64,000 nucleotides of DNA from Pseudomonas sp. BN102 (GCF_029871245.1 NZ_SSON01000067.1:62001-126000); one strand, 5' to 3'; counted from the first letter of the stretch, positions 16,909-26,335 are shown. Notes: generated from the sequence alone by a model not told the origin. Numbers and translations are program-made.

Positions 16909-18405
16909 ATGAGCAGAACAGGGAAATTCTTCAGTGTCAGCGTGCTGGCGCTGGCCATCAGCGGTTGCGCGGTAACCAGCCAGCCCATCGACCGCAGCGT
17001 CAGCGAGCAGCGTGCGCGCCAGGACCTGCAGACGATGTTCAAGGACCAGGAGCCCGTGAGCGGGCCCCTTACCCTGCATGAGGCCATGGCCCGTGCGGTC
17101 AAGTACAACCTCGAGGCGCGCCTGAAGGTGATGGAAGAGGCCCTGGCCAAGCGGCAGGTGGACCTCGCCAGCTTCGACATGCTGCCGCGCATGGCCATGG
17201 AAGCGGGCTACGCCGGGCGCAGCAACGTCAGCGCCGCCAGCAGCCGGAGCGTACTGACCAACACCCAGTCCCTGGAGCCCTCGACTTCCCAGGACCGCGA
17301 CCGTGGCGTGGCCGACCTGACCATGGTCTGGAACGTGCTGGACTTCGGTGTCAGCTATGTCAGCGCCAAGCAGCAGGCCGACCAGCGTCTGATCGTCCAG
17401 GAGCGCCGCCGCAAGGTGGTCCACACCATCATCCAGGATGTGCGCTCGGCCTACTGGCGCGCCGTGGCCGCCGACCGCCTGCTGAAGCAGATCGACGGCC
17501 TGATGGCGCGCGTCGATGAAGCCCGCGACAGCAGCCAGCGCATGAGCCGGGAACGCATCGGCGACCCGGTGCAGGCGCTCAGCTACCAGCGCGCCCTGAT
17601 CGATGCCACCCGCCAGCTGGAAGAGCAGCGCCGCGCGCTGTCCCTGGCCAAGACCGAACTGGCCGCGCTGATCAACCTGCCGTTAAACACCGACTTCAGC
17701 CTGGCTGCCAGCCCCGACTACCAGGTGCCGGAACTCAAGGTGGACATCGGCCGCCTGGAAGAAGAAGCCCTGGCCAGCCGTCCCGAACTGCGCGAGCAAG
17801 ACTATCAGGCACGCATCAGCGCCGCGGAAACCCGCAAGGCCATGCTGCGCTTGCTGCCGGGCCTGGAGTTCTCCGCTGGCGGCCACTACGACAGCAACTC
17901 CTTCCTGGTGAACCAGAGCTGGGCCGACTACGGCGTGAAAGTCACCTGGAACCTGTTCAACGCCATTTCCGCACCGGCCGCCATCGACGTCGCCAAGGCC
18001 GGCGAGTCCGTCGCTGCTGCCCGCCGCCAGGCCATGTCCATGGCCGTGCTGGCGCAGCTCTACGTGGCCAACGCCAACTTCCACGAAGCCCAGCGCCAAT
18101 TCCAGACCAACCAGCAACTGGCCGACCTGGATGGCCAGATCGCCGAGCAACTGCGCAACCGCTACAAGACCCAGAGCATCGGCGAACTGGACCTGATCCA
18201 GGGCGAACTCAACACCCTCAATGCCCAGCTCGAGCGCGACCTCTCCTACGCCGAACTGCGCAACGCCTACGCCCAGCTCTTCGTCAGCGCCGGCGTCGAT
18301 CCGCTGCCGGAAACCCTGCCGGACAGCAACCTCAGCACCATCGCCGGCGCGCTGGAAAGCAGCGAATCGCGCTGGGCGAGCGGGGATATCGGAGTGGCGA
18401 AGTAG
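16909..18405 (+). CDS. TolC-family outer-membrane efflux lipoprotein
   Basis: 498 residues from ATG 16909; an earlier in-frame ATG at 16876 would bury the signal. The signal peptide ends in a lipobox (LAISGC, Cys20). The rest is the duplicated outer-membrane efflux protein fold: long Gln/Ala/Arg-rich helices and the segment GVKVTWNLFNAISAPAAID typical of the family. It would form the outer-membrane duct for the adaptors at the start of the window. It begins 52 bp after the giant protein's stop in the same direction, supporting cargo and exporter being co-transcribed. Confidence 0.9.
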   Translation: MSRTGKFFSVSVLALAISGCAVTSQPIDRSVSEQRARQDLQTMFKDQEPVSGPLTLHEAMARAVKYNLEARLKVMEEALAKRQVDLASFDMLPRMAMEAGYAGRSNVSAASSRSVLTNTQSLEPSTSQDRDRGVADLTMVWNVLDFGVSYVSAKQQADQRLIVQERRRKVVHTIIQDVRSAYWRAVAADRLLKQIDGLMARVDEARDSSQRMSRERIGDPVQALSYQRALIDATRQLEEQRRALSLAKTELAALINLPLNTDFSLAASPDYQVPELKVDIGRLEEEALASRPELREQDYQARISAAETRKAMLRLLPGLEFSAGGHYDSNSFLVNQSWADYGVKVTWNLFNAISAPAAIDVAKAGESVAAARRQAMSMAVLAQLYVANANFHEAQRQFQTNQQLADLDGQIAEQLRNRYKTQSIGELDLIQGELNTLNAQLERDLSYAELRNAYAQLFVSAGVDPLPETLPDSNLSTIAGALESSESRWASGDIGVAK

Positions 18406-18510
18406 GGTAGAGGGACGGGGATGAGGGGCCGTGCGGCCCTTGGTGGAAATCGCTTCGCGGTCTCCACCGGGCCCGGCTGGCGCGAAAGCCCCAGGCGCGC
18501 GTCATCTCTC

Positions 18511-18599
18511 CGTAGGTTGGGCTGAGCTCTGCGAAGCCCAACGGTCCAGACGTCGGAGCCCGGGCTGTTGGGCTTCGCTTCGCTCTGCGCCAACCTACG
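18511..18599. repeat. REP-like inverted repeat
   Basis: CGTAGGTTGG at 18511-18520 pairs with CCAACCTACG at 18590-18599, with a second inner pair (GAAGCCCAAC / GTTGGGCTTC). It lies between convergent tolC and the copper operon. A shorter relative occurs at 27826-27855. Confidence 0.8.
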
Positions 18600-18646
18600 A
18601 GATCGAGTCCACCCGCAACGCGGGTTGCCTGGCACCGCCCCAACCC

Positions 18647-19234
18647 TTAATGCGCATGCCCTTCCTCCTCCACCACATCCCCCTCATGCCCATGCACGGC
18701 ACCTTCCCCGCCGCCATGCTGGTGCCCGGCGCTGCCGGCCACCAATTGGCGATACTCGGACGCATTCATTGCCGGTAACCGCTGCAGGAAGGCCACCATG
18801 CCCCAGATGTGCTCATCACCCATGCTCTTGCCCCAGGCCGGCATGCCGGTGGCCTTGATGCCGTGCTTGATCACCCAGAAGGCCGCCGCCGGGTCGCCGT
18901 CCGCACCCTGGCGGGCGAGGTTCGGCGGGGCGGGGTAGAGCGCCTGGCTGAGCTCGCTGGCGTCCACATCGGGGGCGAGGTGGCAGCCCACGCACATGGA
19001 GTCGTAATTGCCAGCGCCGGCGCGGACCAGCGCCGGGTCATCCAGCGGCGGCACCTGGATATCGCGCGCCCGTACTTCGATGGAGCGGTCCCGCGCGGCG
19101 GTGAGGAAGGCGTGCACCAGGGAATAGTGCGGGTCGTCGGCGGCGACGTTCACCACGCCGCTGTAGACCACGCCGCCCACGCCGGCGGCGGTCACCAGGC
19201 CGGCGAGGGCCAGGGTCTTTATTGTTCTTTTCAT
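18647..19234 (-). CDS. Periplasmic c-type cytochrome of the copper operon
   Basis: 195 residues from ATG 19234 (MKRTIKTLALAGL), with an N-terminal signal or anchor of about 30 residues. One haem site, CVGCH at 81-85, and a candidate distal Met (TGMPAWG) define a class I cytochrome c. The C-terminus is His-rich (GHQHGGG, EEEGHAH) and could bind copper. It is the last gene of the copper operon, 10 bp after copB. A role as electron acceptor for copper oxidation or CopA is plausible but inferred. The frame can be extended 21 codons upstream but would then overlap copB. Confidence 0.8.
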   Translation of the reverse strand: MKRTIKTLALAGLVTAAGVGGVVYSGVVNVAADDPHYSLVHAFLTAARDRSIEVRARDIQVPPLDDPALVRAGAGNYDSMCVGCHLAPDVDASELSQALYPAPPNLARQGADGDPAAAFWVIKHGIKATGMPAWGKSMGDEHIWGMVAFLQRLPAMNASEYRQLVAGSAGHQHGGGEGAVHGHEGDVVEEEGHAH

Positions 19235-19244
19235 TGAAGGGGTC

Positions 19245-20174
19245 TCAGAACCAGAAGCGGATACCGGCGACGAAGCGCGCCTCGTCGTTGTCATCACCTT
19301 CCTCGCGGGCGAAGTCGGCGGTGTTGCCGTAATTGCGATTCCAGGTCACGCCGATGTAGGGCGCGAACTCGCGGACGATCTCGTAGCGCAGGCGCAGGCC
19401 CACCTCGGTGTTGCCCAGCCCTGAACCCACGCCGCGTTCGTGGTCGTTGCGGCCGTAGAGGTTCACCTCCGCCGTGGGCTGCAGGATCAGCCGGTTGCTC
19501 AGCAGGATGTCGTAGTCGCCTTCCAGCCGCAGGGCGCTCTGGCCGTTCTCGCCGAAAAAGGCCGTGGCCTCGGTTTCCAGGCCGTACAGGGGCATGCCTT
19601 GCACGCCGAAGGCCGCCCAGGTCTGTGGCGAGCCGGGCTTGAAGTCCTGGCGGACACCGGCCACCAGCTCCCACCAGGGGCTGACGGCGCGACCGTAGAG
19701 CGCCTGCACTTCGGCTTCCTCGGTCTTGCCGTTGGCACGTTCGCCTTCCGTGCGGAACCAGAATCGGTTGATGTCGCGGCCTATCCAGCCCGAAGCATCC
19801 CAACTCAGCACGCTGGCGTCGTCGGCGTCCTGGTATTCCAGCTTATCCATCAGGAAGAGGCTGTTGATGCTGCCGGTGTGCATGTGGTGGGGAGGCTGCT
19901 GCGGGAAGGCGGCGGCGCGGTCGGCCTCGGTAGGCACGGGGATGGGTGTGCGGCTGCCATAGCCGGACGGCTGTGCCTGGTCCTTCTCGCCGTGATCCAT
20001 CTGGCCGTGGTTCATCTGGCTGTGCTCCATGGAGCCGTGATCCATCTGGCCGTGGTTCATCTGGCTATGGTCCATTGAACCGTGATCCATGGTTTCGGCC
20101 GCCCTCGCGCTACCGGCCGCGGCAAGGGCCACGGCCAGGGCGAGCAGGGCAGGGCGCTTGAGACTACTGGTCAT
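19245..20174 (-). CDS. copB: CopB copper-resistance outer-membrane protein
   Basis: 309 residues from ATG 20174. A signal peptide ends near residue 25 (AGSARA). Then comes a repetitive [19 protein letters not shown] copper-binding segment, a Pro-rich linker, and the conserved CopB beta-barrel ([47 protein letters not shown], aromatic C-terminus GIRFWF). CopB is thought to sit in the outer membrane and help sequester or export Cu(I). The gene overlaps the end of the preceding Met-rich gene by 11 bp, so translation is coupled. Confidence 0.9.
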   Translation of the reverse strand: MTSSLKRPALLALAVALAAAGSARAAETMDHGSMDHSQMNHGQMDHGSMEHSQMNHGQMDHGEKDQAQPSGYGSRTPIPVPTEADRAAAFPQQPPHHMHTGSINSLFLMDKLEYQDADDASVLSWDASGWIGRDINRFWFRTEGERANGKTEEAEVQALYGRAVSPWWELVAGVRQDFKPGSPQTWAAFGVQGMPLYGLETEATAFFGENGQSALRLEGDYDILLSNRLILQPTAEVNLYGRNDHERGVGSGLGNTEVGLRLRYEIVREFAPYIGVTWNRNYGNTADFAREEGDDNDEARFVAGIRFWF

Positions 20175-20451
20175 CTTTGCGATCCGTCTTGGGCTTGCCG
20201 TCGTGGCCCTGTTGCATGGCGCCATGGTCCATCTTGCTGTGGTCCATGCCCTGCATCTTGCTGTGATCCATGTTCTGCATCTGGCTGTGGTCCATCTGCC
20301 CGTGGTTCATCTGTCCATGGCTCATCTGGTCATGGTTCATCGACTGCGCGTCGGCGGCATTTGTCTTCTGCTTGTCACCGGCCCAGGCGGCGGGTGCCAG
20401 CAGGGCGAAGGCCAGGGCGGCGGCGGTAAGGGTCTGCATGGCTTTGTTCAT
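20164..20451 (-). CDS. Small Met/His-rich periplasmic copper-binding protein
   Basis: 95 residues from ATG 20451, with GGAG 10 bp upstream. A signal peptide ([24 protein letters not shown]) is followed by repeats of MNHDQM, MSHGQM, MDHSQM and MDHSKM, the same Met/His periodicity found in CopA and CopB of this operon. No catalytic domain. It probably acts as a periplasmic copper sponge or chaperone between CopA and CopB. It starts 12 bp after the copA stop and overlaps the copB start. Confidence 0.75.
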   Translation of the reverse strand: MNKAMQTLTAAALAFALLAPAAWAGDKQKTNAADAQSMNHDQMSHGQMNHGQMDHSQMQNMDHSKMQGMDHSKMDHGAMQQGHDGKPKTDRKDDQ

Positions 20452-20462
20452 TGGTCTCTCCT

Positions 20463-22247
20463 TCATTCGTCCACACGGACTTCGCGGAACATGCCCATTT
20501 CCATGTGGAAGAGCAGGTGGCAGTGGTAGGCCCAGCGGCCCAGGGCGTCGGCCGTGACGCGGTAGCTGCGTTTCGAGCCGGGCGGAATATCGACGGTGTG
20601 CTTGCGCACCAGGAAGTTGCCCGCCTCGTCCTCCAGGTCGCTCCACATACCGTGGAGGTGGATGGGGTGGGTCATCATGGTGTCGTTGACCAGGGTGACG
20701 CGCAGGCGCTCGCCGTACTTCAGAACCAGCGGTTCTGCGTCGGCAAAGGGAATGCCGTTGAAGGACCAGGAGAAGCGCTCCATGTGCCCCGTGAGGTGCA
20801 GTTCGATGGTGCGGCTCGGCTCGCGGCCGTCCGGGTCGGGGAAGGTGCTGCGCAGGTCGGCGTAGGTCAGCACCCGGCGGCCGTTATCACGCAGGCCGAT
20901 GCCGGGGTCGGCCAGCTTGGGTACCGGCGTCATGGTCTGCATGTCCACCAGCGGGTTGTCGGTTTCCGAGGCGGGATGGGCCTGCATCTGGCTGCCCATG
21001 CCGGCCATGCCGGAGTGGTCCATACCGGCCATCTTGGAATGGTCCATGCCTGACATGCCGGAATGGTCCATGCCGGCCATGCCCGAGTGATCCATCCCCG
21101 CCATCTCGCCATGGCCCATGCCGCCGTGGTCCATGCCCATGTCGGCCATGTCGATCAGCGGGCGCGGGTCAGGCTCCGGCACTGGCGCGCTCAGCCCCTC
21201 GCGCACGGCCAGGGTGCCGCGGGCGTAGCCGGAGCGGTCCATGGACTGGGCGAAAATCGTGTAGGCCTCTCCGCCTGCGGGCTCCACCAGCACGTCATAG
21301 GTTTCGGCTACGGCGATGCGGAATTCGTCCACGCTCACCGGCTCCACCGGCTGGCCGTCGGCGGCCACCACCGTCATCTTCAGGCCGGGGATGCGCACGT
21401 CGAAGTAGCTCATGGCCGAGCCGTTGATAAAGCGCAGGCGGATCTTCTCTCCCGGCTGAAACAGCCCCGTCCAGTTGCCGTTCGGCGCCTGGCCGTTGAG
21501 CAGGTAGGTGTAGGTGGCGCCGCTCACGTCCGCGAGATCGGTAGGGCTCATCTTCATCTCCGCCCACATCTTGCGGTCGGCCATGGCAGCGGCCCAGCCC
21601 TGCTCGCTGACGTCATCGATGAAGTCGCCGACGGTGCGCCTGTGCTGGTTGTAGTAGTCGGACTGCTTCTTCAGCTTGGCCATGACGCGGGCCGGGTCTT
21701 CGTCGGTCCAGTCGCTCAGCATCACCACGTAGTCGCGGTCGTACTGGAAGGGTTCCGGCTCCTTCGGGTCGATCACCAGGGGGCCGTACACGCCCACCTG
21801 TTCCTGGAAGCCGGAATGGCTGTGGTACCAGTAGGTGCCGTGCTGCTTAACCTGGAAGCGGTACTCGTACATGCCATCCGGGGCGATGCCGGCGAAGCTG
21901 AAGCCCGGCACGCCGTCCATGTTGGCCGGCAGGATGATGCCGTGCCAGTGGATGGAGGTCTCCTCGTCCAGGCGGTTGCGCACCCGCAGGGTCACGGTGT
22001 CGCCCTCGCGCCAGCGCAGCAGCGGGCCGGGCAGGGTGCCGTTGATAGTCTTGGCGAGTCGCGCCTTGCCGGTGAGGTTCACCGGCGTCTCGCCAATGAA
22101 CAGGTCGAATTCGGTGCCGCTGAGCACCGCAGGCGCGCCCGGGCTGGTCACCGCCCAGACGGGCGTCTTCCACAGCCCCAGGCCACCAAGTATGCCGCCA
22201 GCGGCCAGGCCTTTGACGAAGGTCCGCCGCGAGGTTTTGCACTGCAT
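20463..22247 (-). CDS. copA: CopA periplasmic multicopper oxidase
   Basis: 594 residues with a twin-arginine signal (SRRTFVKGL, 6-14), implying folded export. All copper motifs are present: HWHG (100-103), YHSHSG, and near the C-terminus HPIHLHG and HCHLLFHMEMG, forming type 1, 2 and 3 sites. A central Met-rich region has repeated GMDHSGM units for extra copper binding. The PcoA/CopA class oxidises Cu(I) in the periplasm. It is the first gene of the operon, with a candidate CopR box about 95 bp upstream. Confidence 0.95.
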   Translation of the reverse strand: MQCKTSRRTFVKGLAAGGILGGLGLWKTPVWAVTSPGAPAVLSGTEFDLFIGETPVNLTGKARLAKTINGTLPGPLLRWREGDTVTLRVRNRLDEETSIHWHGIILPANMDGVPGFSFAGIAPDGMYEYRFQVKQHGTYWYHSHSGFQEQVGVYGPLVIDPKEPEPFQYDRDYVVMLSDWTDEDPARVMAKLKKQSDYYNQHRRTVGDFIDDVSEQGWAAAMADRKMWAEMKMSPTDLADVSGATYTYLLNGQAPNGNWTGLFQPGEKIRLRFINGSAMSYFDVRIPGLKMTVVAADGQPVEPVSVDEFRIAVAETYDVLVEPAGGEAYTIFAQSMDRSGYARGTLAVREGLSAPVPEPDPRPLIDMADMGMDHGGMGHGEMAGMDHSGMAGMDHSGMSGMDHSKMAGMDHSGMAGMGSQMQAHPASETDNPLVDMQTMTPVPKLADPGIGLRDNGRRVLTYADLRSTFPDPDGREPSRTIELHLTGHMERFSWSFNGIPFADAEPLVLKYGERLRVTLVNDTMMTHPIHLHGMWSDLEDEAGNFLVRKHTVDIPPGSKRSYRVTADALGRWAYHCHLLFHMEMGMFREVRVDE

Positions 22248-22340
22248 GCCGTTTCAATCCAGTCAGTCGAAAGAGGCACCGCGCAGCACTCTCGCTGCGC
22301 GGTTCGAGTGCAAAACTCTCATATCCGGCGCCGACGGGTG

Positions 22341-22356
22341 ATTACATTTCTGTCAG
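22341..22356. promoter_or_regulatory. Candidate CopR (copper two-component) box
   Basis: ATTACATTTCTGTCAG, whose reverse complement CTGACAGAAATGTAAT resembles the half-site arrangement of Pseudomonas CopR boxes (TGACA...TGTAAT). It is 94 bp from the copA start in the gap between copA and the divergent DUF3300 gene. Matched from memory; the copRS genes are not in this window. Confidence 0.55.
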
Positions 22357-22572
22357 GCAGGGGCGCGGATGGGCCTGTGCAGGACGGCGCGGGCGGCGTT
22401 CCGCGAGCGCAACGCTACCCATCTGCGGATTGCCGGATATCGCGTTGCCCGCCCCGAGCTGCAAATGACGCCAGCTCACTCCCCATCCCTGGGCTATCGT
22501 TTTCAGACGGCAGCGGTAGGGCGCGCGCCTTTGCCTGGTTCAGGACAACCACCTTTCTGCGGGAGAAGCACC

Positions 22573-24057
22573 ATGCCCATCCGCAACCGTTTCAGTGCCT
22601 TTTTGCTTGCTTTGCTGGCCTGTAGCGGCACCCCGTCCATGGCCGCCACGGATGCCGGCATCTCCGCAGCCGAAGACGACACTGGCCCCAGCGCCGGTGT
22701 CTCCGCCGCGCCCGAAGCCGCTCCGGCGCCCACCGCCCAGCCCCCGGCGACCCAGGCCGTGTTCAAGCCCGAAGAGCTCGACCAGATGATGGCGCCGCTG
22801 GCCCTCTACCCGGACTCCCTCCTGGCCCAGGTGCTGATGGCCGCCACCTATCCCGGCAACGTGGCCGACGCCGTGGCCTGGTCCAAGGCGCACCCGGATG
22901 TCAGTGGCGACGCTGCCGTGAAGCAGGTGGCCAACCAGCCCTGGGACCCCAGCGTTCAATCCCTGGTGGCCTTCCCCCAAGTGCTCGCCACCCTCGGCCA
23001 GGACCCGGCATGGGTGCAGCGCGTCGGCGATGCCTTCCTCGCCCAGCCCAACGACGTGATGGACTCCGTCCAGCGCCTGCGGCGCCAGGCCCAGGCCGCC
23101 GGCAACCTGCAATCCAACGAACAGCAGAAGGTCACGGTGCAGGAGGCGCCGCCGCCCACTTCCACCACCACCGTGGTGCAACCGGCTGCCAGCACCCAGA
23201 CCATCGTCATCGAGCCCGCCAACCCGCAAGTGGTCTACGTGCCGAGCTATAACCCCACGGTGGTCTACGGCACCTGGGCCTATCCGTCCTATCCGCCGCC
23301 TTACTACCCGCCGCCGCCCAGCTACGGCTACCCCATCGCCACTGGCCTGGCGGCGGGCCTGGCCTTCGGCGTCGGCGTGGGCATCGTCAACTCCCTCTGG
23401 GGCGACTGCGACTGGGGCGGTGGCGACGTCGATATCGACGTCAACAAGTACAACAACATCAACACCAACCGGCAGATCGACCGCAGCCAGAACAAATTCG
23501 TCCACAACCCGGTCAACCGTGATGGCGTGCCCTACCGCGACAATCGCAATCGCCAGCAGAACGGCCTGCGCATGTCCGGCGGCGAACAGCGCCAGGCCCT
23601 GCGTGGCTATGATGCCCAGCGCACCGCCGAGCGCCAGCGTGCCAGTCAGAGCCTGCAGCAGCGCGGCATCCAGGCCCCGGCCGCCAGCAACCAGCAAGCC
23701 CGCGAAAGGGCCCAGGCCGCCACCCGCGATCTGCGCAATGAGCCCCAGGCACGCCAGCGTGCCCAAGCCACCACCCAGCAGCGCCAGCGTGCCCAGTCCA
23801 GCGCCCAGCAGCGCCCGCGCGCGCAGAACAACCAGCAAGTGCGGCAGCAGGCCCGCCAGCAGCAAACGGCTGCCCGGCAGGGGCCGCGCAACAACGCCTT
23901 CGCCGGCGCCCGCCAGCCGTCACAGTCCCGAATGTCCGCCAGCCGGGGCGAGGCCAGTCGGCAATCCGCCGCGCGCCCCCAGAAGGCATCCGCTGGCCGA
24001 CAAGTGCAAAGACCCGCCCACTCGCCGTCACGGGGCGGCGGCGGCCGCCGTCGTTGA
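22573..24057 (+). CDS. DUF3300 secreted protein with Gln/Arg-rich tail
   Basis: 494 residues from ATG 22573 (GGGAGAAG upstream). A signal peptide of about 24 residues precedes an Ala/Pro linker and the DUF3300 domain at about 65-255 (MMAPLALYPDSLLAQVLMA, VYVPSYNPTVVYG). A hydrophobic glycine segment and an Asn-rich stretch come next. The C-terminal ~170 residues are almost all Gln, Arg and Ala, predicted disordered and strongly basic. Function unknown; the family is periplasmic or envelope-associated. It is followed by a DUF2950 gene 12 bp later, a pairing seen in many proteobacteria. Confidence 0.8.
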   Translation: MPIRNRFSAFLLALLACSGTPSMAATDAGISAAEDDTGPSAGVSAAPEAAPAPTAQPPATQAVFKPEELDQMMAPLALYPDSLLAQVLMAATYPGNVADAVAWSKAHPDVSGDAAVKQVANQPWDPSVQSLVAFPQVLATLGQDPAWVQRVGDAFLAQPNDVMDSVQRLRRQAQAAGNLQSNEQQKVTVQEAPPPTSTTTVVQPAASTQTIVIEPANPQVVYVPSYNPTVVYGTWAYPSYPPPYYPPPPSYGYPIATGLAAGLAFGVGVGIVNSLWGDCDWGGGDVDIDVNKYNNINTNRQIDRSQNKFVHNPVNRDGVPYRDNRNRQQNGLRMSGGEQRQALRGYDAQRTAERQRASQSLQQRGIQAPAASNQQARERAQAATRDLRNEPQARQRAQATTQQRQRAQSSAQQRPRAQNNQQVRQQARQQQTAARQGPRNNAFAGARQPSQSRMSASRGEASRQSAARPQKASAGRQVQRPAHSPSRGGGGRRR

Positions 24058-24069
24058 GAGGAACTCGAC

Positions 24070-24960
24070 ATGACAGTGCTTTTCCGCAGCTTCGCCCTTG
24101 CCTTGCTGGCCCTGCTGACCCCGCTGTGCTGGGCGCAACAGGCCTTTCCCACTCCGGAGGCCGCCGCCGAAGCCTTCGTCGCCGCCCTGGGCACGGAAAA
24201 GGCCGACGAAGGTCGCCTGGCCGCCCTGCTGGGCGCCGACTGGAAGGACTTCATCCCCATCAAGGGCATCGAGCGTGGGGACGTGGACGCCTTCCTCTCC
24301 CATTACCGTGACAAGCACGGCATCCAGGCCGGTCCCAAGGGGCACGCGCACATAGTGGTCGGCAACGACCCCTGGACCCTGCCCATCCCCCTGGTCCAGG
24401 GCAAGGATGGCTGGAGCTTCGACGCCAAGGCTGCTGGCGAGGAAATCCGCCTGCGCCGCATCGGCCGCAACGAACTGGCCGCCATCCAGGCCGCCGAGGC
24501 CTACCACGACGCACAGATGGACTACGCCGAAGTCGACCGCAACGGCGATGGCGTGCTCGAGTACGCACAGAAATTCATCAGCAGCGATGGGCAGTTCGAC
24601 GGCCTCTATTGGCCGGAAGAGGAGGGCCTGGAAGAAAGCCCGCTGGGCCCGCTGTTCGGTGACGAGAAGCGCGGCGACGACTGGCACGGCTACCACTTCC
24701 GCATCCTCACCGCCCAGGGTCCCTCGGCGCCCGGTGGCGCCTACAACTATATGCTGGGTAACGCGATGAGCCGGGGCTTCGCCCTCGTCGCCTGGCCTGC
24801 CCGGTACGGCGACAGCGGCGTGATGAGCTTCATGATCAGCCACGAAGGCCAGATCTTTCAGAAAGACCTCGGCCCCGACAGCGAAAAGATCGCCCTGGCC
24901 ATGACCCGCTTCGACCCCGACAGTAGCTGGGATGAAGTCCAGACCCTGGCCGCGAAATGA
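24070..24960 (+). CDS. DUF2950 secreted protein
   Basis: 296 residues with a signal peptide (LALLALLTPLCWA, cleavage about residue 23). The DUF2950 core includes FPTPEAAAEAFVAAL, an internal DRNGDGVLEYAQKF loop that resembles a calcium-binding EF-hand loop, the conserved GYHFRILTAQGP and the C-terminal WPARYGDSGVMSFM. Function unknown. A good ribosome site (GAGAGGAA) is 8 bp upstream; it forms an operon with the DUF3300 gene and probably acts in the same envelope process. Confidence 0.85.
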   Translation: MTVLFRSFALALLALLTPLCWAQQAFPTPEAAAEAFVAALGTEKADEGRLAALLGADWKDFIPIKGIERGDVDAFLSHYRDKHGIQAGPKGHAHIVVGNDPWTLPIPLVQGKDGWSFDAKAAGEEIRLRRIGRNELAAIQAAEAYHDAQMDYAEVDRNGDGVLEYAQKFISSDGQFDGLYWPEEEGLEESPLGPLFGDEKRGDDWHGYHFRILTAQGPSAPGGAYNYMLGNAMSRGFALVAWPARYGDSGVMSFMISHEGQIFQKDLGPDSEKIALAMTRFDPDSSWDEVQTLAAK

Positions 24961-25040
24961 GTCCTGCGGGCGTTGTCCCGGCTGGGGCAATCCAGCAAGG
25001 ACTCAAGGCAATGGGGAATCGGCAGGGCTTAAACGAAAAA

Positions 25041-25069
25041 GCCGCAGGGTGCCATGGGCACCCTGCGGC
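25041..25069 (-). terminator. Rho-independent terminator
   Basis: GCCGCAGGGTGCC pairs with GGCACCCTGCGGC around ATG, a 13-bp stem. On the minus strand it is followed by TTTTTCGTTT, so it ends the membrane-protein gene at 25106-25762; it may also stop readthrough from DUF2950. Confidence 0.85.
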
Positions 25070-25105
25070 TCTTGTATAAGGTCGGGCTTCCTTGCCCGCC
25101 CACGC

Positions 25106-25762
25106 TTACCAGGAGGCGAGCGCGGGATTCAGTCGGGCAGGAGCCTTGGCTTCAGCGCGGTTAGCGGCCCACTTGACCAGCAGGGTCATGGCGGCGAAAC
25201 CAAGGCAGATGAGCACCGGGTAGGCGACCATGATTTCGCCCAGGGAGTACTTCCAGCTCAGCGGACGGGCGATACCCAGCATCGCACCGTAGAACCAGGA
25301 CACCCCGGAAACGACGCCCGAGAACAGCGCGATGGTGCGGGCATTGATATCAAGCTTGAGCAGGCTGCCGGCCTTGTCCATCGCAGGCATTACCACGCTG
25401 TGCAGCACCCACCCGTTGATGGTCAGGAGTACGACGACCAGGATCTTGGACTGCAGCTTGGGGTTGAGGAAGTACATCGCGCCCTTCTGCGAGTAGTCCA
25501 GCGCCAGGATGCCGATACCGGTCACCCAGAGTGCGGCCAGCGCAAGCAGCACGGTCTTCTTCAACATGTGCAGGTGTTCCTTGTCGGCAGCGGTCGAATC
25601 CGTGCCCTGGAACAGTTGCTTGATCATGGCGATATCGCTGGTCAGCACCAGGCCGATGGCCACGCAGCAAGCGATGAGGTGGGCGTAAACAACCCCCATC
25701 CGGGTCAGCTCCATGGTTACGGGCTGTTGAAGCACGGAAGCGATAAGGTGAAAAAGCTCCAT
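25106..25762 (-). CDS. Integral membrane protein of unknown function
   Basis: 218 residues with about six predicted helices (for example VVYAHLIACCVAIGLVL, TVLLALAALWVTGIGILAL, ILVVVLLTINGWVLHSVVM, IMVAYPVLICLGFAAMTLL). Single histidines occur in or near several helices, which could be haem or metal ligands, but no recognised motif confirms this. Start chosen at 25762 with AGAGGT 6 bp upstream. It stands alone with its own terminator. I do not recognise the family. Confidence 0.7.
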   Translation of the reverse strand: MELFHLIASVLQQPVTMELTRMGVVYAHLIACCVAIGLVLTSDIAMIKQLFQGTDSTAADKEHLHMLKKTVLLALAALWVTGIGILALDYSQKGAMYFLNPKLQSKILVVVLLTINGWVLHSVVMPAMDKAGSLLKLDINARTIALFSGVVSGVSWFYGAMLGIARPLSWKYSLGEIMVAYPVLICLGFAAMTLLVKWAANRAEAKAPARLNPALASW

Positions 25763-26213
25763 GATTTACCTCTTTCTAACAATTTAAGCGGCTGTACTGA
25801 TGCAACAGCGGCATTGGAATTATGAGTTTGTATGTTCGCCATTTACCGCGAACGAAAGGCCCTGTTCGGAAGATGCGACACCTGGGTTGCAGGCGTACAT
25901 CTGCCATATGCCTTTTTTCGAAACGAGAAAGCCCCTGCACATGAACTTGTGCATGCGGAGTCGTTCCGGGTTTTCCAAAAATGGTAGTCGCGCTATCGAT
26001 GGTGTTAATGACAGGGCACGACTGAATCGCCGGGCCATAATAATCGCAACATGCGGATTTTGCTCAAAAAACGATCAAAACCCCGACCAGTGGCGCTGCC
26101 GCCGATGGTTATAACAGCCCTGCAAAATGTGTGGGATCGCCTCTAAATCGGTGGTTTCCGGAAGGCCTCACCCCCTTCCAGGCACCGCGAAAATTTCGGG
26201 TATCGATAGATGA

Positions 26214-26240
26214 CAAATAAGCCATTTAGTGGCCTATTTG
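26214..26240. promoter_or_regulatory. Imperfect dyad, possible operator
   Basis: CAAATAAGCCA, TTTAG, TGGCCTATTTG: 11-bp arms with one mismatch around a 5-bp centre, within an AT-rich stretch. Size and symmetry suit a dimeric regulator. It is 364 bp from the protease start at 26604 and 451 bp from the membrane-protein start at 25762, so its target is unclear. Confidence 0.3.
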
Positions 26241-26335
26241 CCACTTATATACATGCGGCGATGAAGGTTCCCCCTGGTGACCCAGACCACGAAATCCATC
26301 TGAATCCGGCCTCCACCCCTCACGAAATCACTCCC

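Noticed and set aside
15465-17198. A 577-codon minus-strand frame across the end of the giant protein and start of tolC
   Set aside because: It spans two well-supported plus-strand genes, is compositionally odd and has no recognisable domain.
22369-22572. Longer N-terminus for the DUF3300 protein
   Set aside because: The extension has no signal peptide and lies in the promoter region; ATG 22573 has a good ribosome site and a proper signal peptide.
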